From Bacillus sp. JCM 19058 (GTDB lineage: Bacteria; Bacillota; Bacilli; Bacillales_H; Bacillaceae_D): a DNA stretch of 18,448 bases. Below the pieces are notes generated by a model, which did no database searches, was not told where the DNA came from, and saw only the letters and a program-made list of their open reading frames with translations. The position numbers and the translations under genes were made by a program. Positions 1 through 6,515 of this stretch are shown here, piece after piece (the stretch's first letter is position 1; each line of letters begins with the position of its first letter). Where the stretch lies: assembly GCA_001310555.1 (NCBI GenBank), contig BAXO01000103.1, positions 1 to 18,448 on the forward strand, given 5' to 3'.

Positions 1-1
1 T

Positions 2-400
2 GATGCAGGATATAAAACACCACACATCGCTAAATTCCTCATGGACCAAGATATCAGGCCCGTTATGCCTTACACACGCCCGAGAACGAAAGATGGATAC
101 CTTAGAAAGTACGAATACGTATACGATGAATATTTTGACTCCTATCTTTGTCCCGAAGGACAAATTCTGCCTTACCGCACGACAACCAGAGACGGGTACA
201 AACAGTACGCTTCAAATCCTTTGGAATGTAAAGATTGTCCTCTCTTAGAACGCTGCACGCAAAGTAAGAATCATACCAAAATGATTCATCGACATGTATG
301 GCAGGATTACATAGATGAAGCAGAACATCTGAGACATACAAGGTATATGAATAATTTCACCATATTAACTTATTTGTATTCGCAATTCTTCAATAACTAA
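2..400 (+). pseudogene. IS1182-type transposase, C-terminal fragment (runs in from left edge)
   Basis: An open frame runs from base 2 to a stop at 398-400 and has no start inside the window. It carries the cysteine-rich end of IS1182-family (DDE) transposases: YLCPEGQ, then a CKDCPLLERC cluster, then a segment ending HVWQDYIDEAEHLRHT. In intact members this segment is followed by the catalytic-Glu region (KRKETIERVFAD-like) and another 60 or so residues. Here the sequence changes right after HLRHT, near base 338, to a short unrelated tail and stop. I infer a truncated, inactive copy whose end was replaced by other DNA. The family call rests on motif recall and is fairly secure. The exact IS name cannot be given. 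Confidence 0.8.
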
Positions 401-410
401 GTGATTAAAA

Positions 411-441
411 AGTACCAAAGCATTATAAAAGCCTTGGTACT
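411..441 (-). terminator. Intrinsic terminator
   Basis: An 11-bp stem with one G-T pair (411-421 with 431-441) has a 9-nt loop. Read on the minus strand it is followed directly by TTTTTAA, a normal rho-independent terminator tail. It lies just downstream, in minus orientation, of the tRNA-like 3' end at 450-473. Confidence 0.6.
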
Positions 442-449
442 ACGAAGAT

Positions 450-473
450 GCAGTTGAGAGGACTCGAACCTCC
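450..473 (-). other. tRNA-like 3' end remnant (T-arm plus acceptor strand)
   Basis: On the minus strand, bases 473-457 form a T-arm: a 5-bp stem (GGAGG with CCTCT, one G-T pair) closing the loop TTCGAGT, which matches the invariant TTCRANY pattern. It is followed by a 7-nt stretch (CAACTGC) in the place of the acceptor 3' strand. No matching D-arm, anticodon arm or 5' acceptor strand is visible upstream, so this is not a complete tRNA gene. The terminator at 411-441 sits where a tRNA terminator would. This may be the 3' fragment left at the end of an element integrated into a tRNA gene. A chance match is possible for so short a motif. Confidence 0.35.
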
Positions 474-574
474 ATTAATTTTTGACCTATGATGGAAGAA
501 GGACAGTGAAGATTGTTGCTGTAAGATGACTTTTTTTTCAAATACTTCAACTGTACCTTTTTTCTAGAAATCAA

Positions 575-994
575 TCATTTAGAAGCACAGTTATTATTAC
601 TTAAATCAGGATTTAACAGAGCTTCATGATAATGATCAATTTTGTAGTCTAATATATCTCGTGTTTCCAACAAACGAGATATATCTTTATTAATTTTATC
701 TCTTTGCTTTTCTATAATGGAAATTCTTTCAAAGATTGTATCTGGTCCTTCCTCAAAAAGTCTAAGGTAGTGTTTAATTTCATTTAACTTCATCCCTGTT
801 CTTTTCAACCGCATGAGAAATATGATGCTTTCTAGTTTGCTTTTACTGTAATATCTATGACCGTTTTCATTTCTACTTGCATAAGGTAATATCCCCATTT
901 TTTCATAATAACGAAGAGCGGATTCTGATAATCCAGAAATTTGAGCGGCTCCTTTAATAGTAATAAAATCCTCAGTCATTTCCTTCATACCCAT
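575..994 (-). CDS. MerR family transcriptional regulator
   Basis: A 139-residue protein of normal length for small MerR regulators. Residues 9-80 form the winged helix-turn-helix: the start FITIKGAAQISGLSESALRYYEKMGIL is the MerR recognition helix region, followed by HRYY and a GMKLNEIKHYL helix. A long dimerisation coiled coil follows (about residues 83-125), then a short C-terminal tail with one cysteine and no obvious ligand-binding domain. The start at 994 has a GGAGG box six bases upstream (1001-1005). It lies 60 bp downstream of the dehydrogenase gene on the same strand, so both are probably co-transcribed from the MerR-type promoter at 1852-1882. I infer autoregulation plus control of the dehydrogenase. 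The inducer cannot be told. The frame is intact. Confidence 0.88.
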   Translation of the reverse strand: MGMKEMTEDFITIKGAAQISGLSESALRYYEKMGILPYASRNENGHRYYSKSKLESIIFLMRLKRTGMKLNEIKHYLRLFEEGPDTIFERISIIEKQRDKINKDISRLLETRDILDYKIDHYHEALLNPDLSNNNCASK

Positions 995-1054
995 ACTTAA
1001 CCTCCAGTTACTTATTAAGATATCTCCTAAAGCACAAGGGATTATGCCTGTACT

Positions 1055-1812
1055 TTATATCTTTGAAATATGAGGGAAAATAGCACCTTTAAGTTCAAAG
1101 TGATTAGTTTTTCCATCTACTATTCCAACCATTTCTTCACTATCGTATAACTCAATCATAAATTCTGCAACTTCTGACGCTGAACGGACATTAGAGAAAT
1201 TCTCTCTTATATCATAATTCTCAACATCCAAAGCATGAGAAGCAAATTCTGTTTCGGTTACAGATGGTGCCAGTATTTTAACTTTCATTAGTTTCCCTTT
1301 TGCTTTTAACTCTTCTGCTAATCCTTCAGTAAAAGCACTCACATAGAATTTAGTAGAACAGTAAGTGACAAAATTACTTACCATACTATACCCTCCATCT
1401 GAGGATACATTGATTAATTGGGTATTCGCTTTTGACGAGTAATCTTTTACAAATAAGGATGACAGAATAGTTAATGCCGTAATATTTGTAGAGATCATAT
1501 CTTCAACCTTTGACAAATTCTGCTCTTCAATTGTCGTTAAATCTCCTAGCCCTGCATTATTTACCCAAGTTTCTAGTTCGTACTCTTTCGTTTTTTCATA
1601 GACTTTATAGACTTCTTCTATTTTAGATAGATCCGCATTAAGGATAATAACTTTAGCCTTAGGATTTAGTTTTAATAATGTTGTTTTTTAAGGCTTTTAA
1701 TTTTTCAGTTCTTCTTGCAATAAGAATTAAGTTTTTTTCCCCTTTTCGTAAAACCTAAGGCACTTTCATATCCGATTCCTGAACTTGCTCCTGTAATAAC
1801 TACATAAGACAT
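1055..1812 (-). CDS. Short-chain dehydrogenase/reductase (SDR), two frame breaks
   Basis: Read from ATG 1812 (GGAGG box at 1820-1824), the protein begins MSYVVITGASSGIG, the TGxxxGxG nucleotide-binding motif of classical SDRs. Further motifs are VNNAGLG, the catalytic Ser in INVSSDGG, and YCSTK, the YxxxK catalytic pair. The frame breaks twice: in the T7 run 1732-1738 and in the T6 run 1684-1689 (plus-strand bases). Removing one base from each gives a continuous 251-residue protein, the usual SDR length. Only the last 153 residues, from base 1516, are open as given. It likely reduces or oxidises a small carbonyl/alcohol with NAD(P)H in the cytoplasm; the substrate is unknown. It is the first gene of a unit with the MerR regulator. 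The frame breaks are probably sequence errors, but a true pseudogene cannot be excluded. Confidence 0.8.
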
Positions 1813-1851
1813 TTGCCAACCTCCTTGGATATTTAATTGAACACAAAATTA

Positions 1852-1882
1852 ACTTTAGCACTTAAACTATACTTTAATGCAA
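1852..1882 (-). promoter_or_regulatory. Putative MerR-type promoter/operator of the SDR-merR unit
   Basis: Minus strand: -35 TTGCAT (1882-1877), a 19-bp spacer, -10 TAAAGT (1857-1852). A 19-bp spacer is the hallmark of MerR-activated promoters. The spacer and -35 edge hold the inverted repeat TTAAA-N6-TTTAA (1862-1877). It lies 40 bp upstream of the SDR start. Confidence 0.5.
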
Positions 1883-1995
1883 GATATAAAAATAAATTGA
1901 TTCTTCACAAGCGGAAGATCTATTTTATACAAATAGAAATATGAACCAGTTCCCTACCAATCTCTCAAGTGATACCCTTTGTTAGCTAAGCTAAT

Positions 1996-2246
1996 TTAAT
2001 CGTGTGCTATTGGACGGAAGGATATTATAAAAGCATCATGCTTTTGTTTTGGTCTATTAGGGGTAGCGTCATTATGCGTAATAACAACGTTAAAGAAATA
2101 AACATCAATAGGGTTTAATCTATTGAGACTTAACCCGATTTTGCAGAGACGTTCATTCAATAAACCATTCAAAGTTTCTGCCGTTAAACTGATTACCGAA
2201 AATTCCCGAGGGTCTCACCTGCAACTACCCTAATAGCCAAAAACAT
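1996..2246 (-). other. Unrecognised possible decayed small ORF in a 495-bp intergenic region
   Basis: The gap between 1813 and 2307 holds no recognised gene. On the minus strand an ATG at 2246 opens 17 codons to a stop at 2193-2195. A second frame, offset by one base, is open without stops from 2214 to a stop at 1996-1998 (72 codons, no internal ATG). Adding one base near 2200-2212, for instance to the short G run, joins them into about 83 codons. There is no Shine-Dalgarno box before the ATG, which directly abuts a terminator stem. I do not recognise the product. It may be a decayed gene, the edge of a mobile element or chance. Confidence 0.2.
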
Positions 2247-2288
2247 AATAATCGACTTGAACATCACCTACTGTTCAAGTCGATTATT
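2247..2288 (-). terminator. Strong hairpin terminator downstream of the DUF3139-like gene
   Basis: A perfect 17-bp stem (2247-2263 with 2272-2288) has an 8-nt loop. On the minus strand it lies about 20 bases past the stop of the 2308-2670 gene and is followed by a TTATGTTTTTGG stretch. The long perfect stem makes it a convincing end of that transcript, although the T tail is moderate. Confidence 0.65.
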
Positions 2289-2307
2289 GTTTCACTGCCC
2301 CTTTTTT

Positions 2308-2670
2308 TTACGTTTTTATTTTATCATTTTCACCTTCCATAATTCGATTCTCTTGACCATGTTCATCTAATTGAGTGATACGAATTAAGACAACTTCTTC
2401 CTTGACAGTGTTGTAAACATACTTGTAAACGATATTTTCTTCGTTATCAAATGTCACATCAATAAGGTAATCGCCTCTTTTCATATCATAATGAGTAACC
2501 ATGGATTCCAATTCACCGTTGGTTTCAAGATGAGTTATATAATTTTCAACTTGGGATTTTCGTGCTGCTTCCTTAAAGGGGTTTCCTTTAAATAGGATGT
2601 AAGTTCCACAGATTAAAAGCACTAAAACAACAGCTATTGAGCCCATAAAAACCTTCCTTTTCATTTTCAT
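2308..2670 (-). CDS. DUF3139-like membrane-anchored small protein
   Basis: A 120-residue protein. Residues 5-28 form one hydrophobic N-terminal segment (GSIAVVLVLLICGTYILF) after a basic KMKRK start, so it is a membrane anchor or uncleaved signal. The motif GNPFKEAARKSQVENYI, followed by a predicted beta-rich region containing YLIDVTF, resembles the DUF3139 family of Bacillus, whose function is unknown. The soluble part should lie outside the membrane. The start at 2670 has an AGGAGGA box five to eight bases upstream. It is transcribed divergently from the secreted hydrolase at 2780, with 109 bp between the starts, and it ends at the hairpin 2247-2288. The family call is from recall of the motif and is moderate; that it encodes a protein is more certain. 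Confidence 0.65.
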   Translation of the reverse strand: MKMKRKVFMGSIAVVLVLLICGTYILFKGNPFKEAARKSQVENYITHLETNGELESMVTHYDMKRGDYLIDVTFDNEENIVYKYVYNTVKEEVVLIRITQLDEHGQENRIMEGENDKIKT

Positions 2671-2707
2671 TAAGTCCTCCTCCCTAAATAAAAAGTCTTA
2701 TTTTTCC

Positions 2708-2736
2708 TTGACGGATATTTCGGAATATTTTAAATA
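2708..2736 (+). promoter_or_regulatory. Weak candidate promoter of the YiiX-like gene with a palindrome in the spacer
   Basis: TTGACG (2708-2713) is a good -35. A 17-bp spacer leads to TAAATA (2731-2736), a poor -10. The spacer holds ATATTTCGGAATAT (2715-2728), which matches its own reverse complement at 12 of 14 positions and could be an operator. It lies in the divergent gap between 2670 and 2780. Confidence 0.3.
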
Positions 2737-2779
2737 TATATTATATACCATTTTTATCTAATTTTAAAGGAGGCTAAAA

Positions 2780-3452
2780 ATGAAATTCATCAAAGCACTA
2801 CTTGTTTTTTTCGCTTTTATTTGCATTTGGATTTTTATTATCTCCATTAGTGGGACAAGCATCTGACGAAAATGAATTCACAGAAGAAGACTTTGAAGAG
2901 GCACAGAAATTAGGAGTATACGATGAGTCTTTTACTTATGAAGATGTTTTAGCAATTGAAGAAGAAAATCAGAGCTATTATGAAGACCTCAAGAACGAAA
3001 AACCCATCACACCTAACCAAAGTTATACCCCTCGAGGTGGAGACATTCTTACTACAAGTAGCACATCGTCTTTTGGTGTGACTGGTCATAGTGGAATTGT
3101 TGTGGGAGGTAGACAAGTCCTTCATTTTCCGGGTCCAAACGACCGAGTGGAACAGATTCCATGGGCAGAATGGATCGAACGATATCCAAAGACAAGGGTC
3201 GATAGGCCAAATTCTGCAACCGTTGCAGCTAATGCACGAGACTGGGCGATCAATAATGTCGTTGGAACAAATCCATCCTATATGATTACAACGAATATCA
3301 CTTCTTTAGATCCCACCTACTGCTCAAAGATAACTTGGCAATCATATTATTTTATAGGTCATGCCAGTACTCCATTCACAAACATAATAGCCCCTTACTC
3401 CGTTGTAAATCATGTTACTACACCGACCACTGTTATATTTAATACCATGTGA
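2780..3452 (+). CDS. Secreted permuted papain-like (YiiX/C92-type) cysteine hydrolase, one frame break
   Basis: ATG 2780 follows an AAAGGAGG box (2766-2773). The first codons and the rest of the gene are joined by removing one T from the T7 run 2805-2811. The result is a classical signal peptide (basic MKFIK, a hydrophobic core, then GQAS) and a 223-residue protein. As given, the frame from the ATG stops after 28 codons. The mature part has an acidic stretch (about residues 28-75), then RGGDIL, the motif GHSGIVVGG with a candidate catalytic His103, and TYCSKITWQ with candidate Cys182. A His before Cys order with GDIL and GHSGI is typical of circularly permuted NlpC/P60 (YiiX-like, C92) enzymes. 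It is probably an extracellular amidase or peptidase acting on peptidoglycan or lipid; the substrate is unknown. It is the only clear plus-strand gene besides the IS remnant and is divergent from the DUF3139-like gene. Confidence 0.75.
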
Positions 3453-3569
3453 TTACTTAATAAGCAGAAAGAACTCCACTACTTCCACTTTGCCAAAATG
3501 ACCTCTTTGATTTACATTCATGGAAATGGCTAGTGAGAGATGGAACAACTGGCCTTTGACTTATAACCC

Positions 3570-3599
3570 AATCCCCCTCTTCCGTAAAGAAGGGGGATT
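3570..3599 (+). terminator. Intrinsic terminator of the YiiX-like gene
   Basis: AATCCCCCTCTT pairs with AAGAAGGGGGATT across a 4-nt gap (one bulge), forming a GC-rich stem followed by TGTTTGCTCTT. It lies 117 bases past the stop at 3452 and is the only terminator-like structure there. Confidence 0.55.
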
Positions 3600-4138
3600 G
3601 TTTGCTCTTAGTTATTAATGACAGTAATTGCTTGAGCGAATGTTTTAAACACTAGCCAGCAACCGTGACACGAAAACGCAAAAATAAACCAAATGCTTTG
3701 ATTTTTCGAAAAAAAATTTTAAAGGCTTAATCCTAAACAATTCGATTAAGCGAATCTAACACAAAGGTAATATGTTAAATTCGATCATCGCCATTAAACC
3801 CTTGATGTCAAATTTCAAATATTAAAAGATGAATAAATACATACACATTACGACCACGCAAGTGATATTACTAAAATGAATAACCATTGGAACACTTATT
3901 TAAGGATAAACGCCAATGGTGTACAGCTGTAGCTATGTAAGCTTGGCAAGTTATTAGTAAGTTTGGGATTGTTCTAGCCCCGATCCATTGATAGAGAGAG
4001 CCATTTATACGCTAGTTTTATTCAGACGATGAGCGGATAAATGGCCTTACTTGATAATATTGGATACTACTTTCTTGTTCTCTTCACTATAGATTACTCT
4101 ACTTTCTCGCGAAAAGTCGCTAAAAAGGGTCTATATTC
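3600..4138. other. Intergenic region without a recognised gene; several inverted repeats
   Basis: No supportable ORF in about 540 bp. Structures seen: an 8-bp stem at 3725-3732/3744-3751, followed on the minus strand by a T-rich stretch containing T8 (terminator-like, but about 390 bp past the nearest gene); an 8-bp stem at 3883-3890/3913-3920; and a 14-bp stem with one mismatch at 4000-4013/4032-4045 with an 18-nt loop, about 95 bp downstream of the sunset-domain gene stop. An untranslated RNA or the decayed end of a mobile element is possible. Nothing here identifies one. Confidence 0.3.
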
Positions 4139-4887
4139 CTACCTCTTCGATTTTCTATATCCTGCGTCTTGAGCTTCCTTTTCTGAACAAAACCAGCTGA
4201 CAACATTTTTCGTTCGTTCATAGTAGGCCCCACCTGGAAGATGGTATATATTGTTTACGCTTCCTTTTATATTACATTCTCCTGAGTCTTCAGCCGATGT
4301 TGTTTCAGTATTTGAATTAGTCGATGAAGTAGAATCGGTTACTTCCTTAGTTACAGGAGCTGCAGCTTGAGACTCGAGCTCAGCAACTTTATCTTCTAAA
4401 TCTTTAATGTCTTCCTTATGATTAGCTACGCTTTTATTTAAGTCTTTTAGTTGTTCTTCATAGTCGCTTATTTCTCCTGTTAGTTCTTTTATTTTTTTCA
4501 TCTAGCTCAGATTTCTCGCTTTTTAATTTGTCGTTTTCCTTATCCAATGCAGCTATCGTTTCTTCTACTTCAGTCTGCTCAGCCAGTTCAAGCTTTAATT
4601 GTTCATTGTCCTCCTGTACAGCCTCAAAACTGTGATTTATTTCCTCGATCTTCTCTGTGAGTAATTCATTTTCCTTTTCTGCTTCAGCTAACTTGCTAGT
4701 AGTGGTGGAATCAGAAGTGAATGTTCCACCAACCGAAAAAGCCAATATTCCTCCAATCAATAACGAATAAAATAGCTTTTTTTGGCAATACACGTTCCTT
4801 ATCTTTAATTTTTCTAATAAAATGATAAGGTAAATATAAAACGGCATATGTGAGCGCTAAAAAACCAATGACAAGCAATAATTCCAT
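4139..4887 (-). CDS. Membrane-anchored coiled-coil protein with C-terminal sunset-type domain, two frame breaks
   Basis: The likely start is ATG 4887, preceded by GGAGGAG at a good distance. Removing one base from each of the T7 runs 4777-4783 and 4492-4498 joins three frames into a 248-residue protein. Segments in order: a first hydrophobic helix (MELLLVIGFLALTYAVLYL), a basic loop, a second hydrophobic helix (SLLIGGILAFSVGGTF), a long charged coiled coil rich in E, K and L (about residues 65-165), a Thr/Ser/Ala linker, and a compact C-terminal module with CNIKG, YHLPGGAYYERT, WFCSEKEAQDAGYRKSKR. That last module is the sunset domain found after nucleases and in other Firmicutes surface proteins; its conserved Cys residues and PGG suggest metal or ligand binding, which is inference. 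Function is unknown. It stands alone, with the terminator at 5124-5183 upstream. Confidence 0.72.
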
Positions 4888-5123
4888 ATGAAGCTCCTCC
4901 TGCATATTTATTTTTTTTGTTATACCACTCATATGTACGTACGACCTTATATCATAAGATATTATAACTATACTATATCGACTAATAATTTTCTATTATT
5001 ATCCATATTATTCGTATTTTCCTGTTCTCTTGTATAAAGCCTCGATGATAGCATCACAAAAACCCTTCACGAGTATCGCAAAGCTTACGGAAGCATTTCT
5101 CGATCGGAAAAAGTGTAAAAAAG
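4888..5123. other. Upstream region of the sunset-domain gene
   Basis: No gene is seen. A minus-strand TATAAT (4961-4966) lies about 75 bp before the start at 4887, but it has no good -35. The self-complementary CGTACGTACG lies nearby (about 4935-4944). The only sizeable open frame here (from about 5030, plus strand) reads through the terminator hairpin and is not credible. Confidence 0.3.
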
Positions 5124-5183
5124 ATCGCCCTTTCGTTTATTATCCGTTACCACAACGAACAAACGAAAAAGGCGATTTTTTTT
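5124..5183. terminator. Bidirectional intrinsic terminator
   Basis: ATCGCC at 5124-5129 pairs with GGCGAT at 5171-5176, extended inward by a TTTCGTTT/AAACGAAA pairing, with a loop of about 22 nt. On the plus strand it ends in T8 (5176-5183). On the minus strand it is followed by CTTTTTT. It lies about 115 bases downstream of the esterase stop and probably ends the exporter-DUF1854-esterase transcript. Confidence 0.65.
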
Positions 5184-5292
5184 GCATCAAAAGGCTACTT
5201 TCCATACGTATACTTTGAATCAATTCATTCTTCTAGTTCACCTATCTCCCTTCGCTATTAAACATAGCAAGGTCCTAAAATAACCCAACCGT

Positions 5293-5988
5293 TCATCTAC
5301 TATGCTGAAGAAACCACCGATATAGGTCCGGATTCTCGTACGTTTCCGTCCAGGCGTCGTGACCGACGCCTTCGTATATCGTTAGTTTAGCGTCTCCGCC
5401 GATAGCCTTTAACGATTCGATGATCGTTATTGTTTCCTCTATCGGAACAACCTCGTCTTGATCTCCGTGAAAGGCCCAGATGGGAAGGTGTTTTAACAAT
5501 TTCACGTTTCCTAATAGAGCGTCCGTGTCCGTCGTTAACTGCAATTGTTCCCGCCTAAAGTCAGGAATAGATAAGGCGCCGCAAATTGGTGCAAAAGCCG
5601 CAAAACGCTTCGGATACCGCAGCGCCAAATGCCAGGCTCCGATTCCTCCCATGCTTAATCCTGTTAAATAGATACGATCCGTGTCGACAGGATAGTTTTG
5701 GACGATATCATCAAGTAAGCCACTCAATGCATCAAGCTCTTGATTCCAGTATGAATCTTCAGGGCACTGAGGAGAGACAGCGATAAACGGAAAGTCCTCT
5801 TCATTGTCAACAATTTTGGCTACTCCATGCAGCTTAACTAAATCGAGATGATCTCCGCGTTCTCCAGCACCGTGCAAAAATAAGAGGAGTGGCCATTGTT
5901 TAGACTCGTGCTTTTGAAGTGCCTGTGGAAGATATAGCAAATAGTTCAATTGACTATCCTTCGTTTGAAACGTTTGTTCCTTTTGCAA
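5293..5988 (-). CDS. Cytoplasmic alpha/beta-hydrolase, serine esterase (feruloyl/acyl-esterase-like)
   Basis: A 231-residue alpha/beta-hydrolase with no signal peptide. It shows the oxyanion-hole motif FLHGAGERGD (HG at 39-40), the nucleophile elbow GLSMGG (Ser112), a C-terminal HGDQDEVVP with the likely acid Asp178, and GVGHDAW with catalytic His210. Such LpqC/CE1-like and dienelactone-type esterases remove acyl groups from small esters or sugar conjugates. There is no ATG at the start: the frame begins with TTG at 5988, nine bases after an AAGGGAG box, and an in-frame stop lies upstream in the preceding gene's end. It is last in the unit with the ABC exporter and DUF1854 gene, 23 bp behind the latter. 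Its proximity to a sugar-uptake locus suggests a substrate such as an acylated saccharide; that is inference. The frame is intact. Confidence 0.82.
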   Translation of the reverse strand: MQKEQTFQTKDSQLNYLLYLPQALQKHESKQWPLLLFLHGAGERGDHLDLVKLHGVAKIVDNEEDFPFIAVSPQCPEDSYWNQELDALSGLLDDIVQNYPVDTDRIYLTGLSMGGIGAWHLALRYPKRFAAFAPICGALSIPDFRREQLQLTTDTDALLGNVKLLKHLPIWAFHGDQDEVVPIEETITIIESLKAIGGDAKLTIYEGVGHDAWTETYENPDLYRWFLQHSR

Positions 5989-6011
5989 AGCTTTATACTC
6001 CCTTCGAAAAG

Positions 6012-6515
6012 CTAGATTACAGCACCTTTTTTTAATTCCTTCTTACTTTCCTTATCTAGTTTATTTATGTCGGTAATCTCACAGCGTCTCTCTTCCATAT
6101 CGGTAAATAGTATGCTTCCGGAGCCTGTTTGCTGAATATGCTCGTGGATATTCCGCATGAGTAACTGGACATCTCCGCGATCAGTTTTGAAATCTATAAT
6201 CCATAGTCCGGGTTCTTGCTTGATCGAATCAATACGCGTAACGACGGGGACGAAATAGCGATACCGTAGCTCCTGTTTCGCCTCCTGCTCGCTTACCGAG
6301 TCTAACAGACCGAGGTTTATAATGATGCCGAGCTCTACGTCCTCTTTTGTCCTGACCGAAATGTATTCGAACGGCTTCGATTGAGGAAACGTACGATATA
6401 AAGAAATTTCATGATGCAATTCTCCCTCAATGACCGCATGTAGCATTCCACCGCTGTCACGCGAGAACGAAACCTCCTCGGGATTTAGCATAACTATACT
6501 GTACGAATCGATCAT
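6012..6515 (-). CDS. DUF1854 domain protein (partner of ABC exporter)
   Basis: A 167-residue soluble protein without a signal peptide or membrane segment, matching the DUF1854 pattern: HAVIEGE followed by YRTFPQSKPFEYISVR, a GLLDSVSEQ region, YFVPVVTRID and a WIIDFKTDRG segment. DUF1854 genes are known to sit beside an ABC transporter gene, which is exactly the case here. The start at 6515 directly abuts the exporter's restored stop (6516-6518), with an AAAGGAG box inside the exporter's last codons, so translation is probably coupled. The biochemical role is unknown. A T7 run lies at 6027-6033 close to the 3' end. If it is one base too long, as in neighbouring genes, the protein would end at 6017 as ELKKVL instead of ELKKGAVI. 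Confidence 0.78.
   Translation of the reverse strand: MIDSYSIVMLNPEEVSFSRDSGGMLHAVIEGELHHEISLYRTFPQSKPFEYISVRTKEDVELGIIINLGLLDSVSEQEAKQELRYRYFVPVVTRIDSIKQEPGLWIIDFKTDRGDVQLLMRNIHEHIQQTGSGSILFTDMEERRCEITDINKLDKESKKELKKGAVI

Noticed and set aside
450..540. Complete tRNA gene
   Set aside because: No anticodon arm, D-arm or matching 5' acceptor strand can be folded upstream of the T-arm.
4888..4932. Earlier ATG at 4932 as start of the sunset-domain gene
   Set aside because: The extra residues cover the strong GGAGGAG box that serves the ATG at 4887.
5030..5218. 62-codon plus-strand ORF
   Set aside because: It runs straight through the bidirectional terminator hairpin and its T8 tail, and has no ribosome binding site or recognisable motif.
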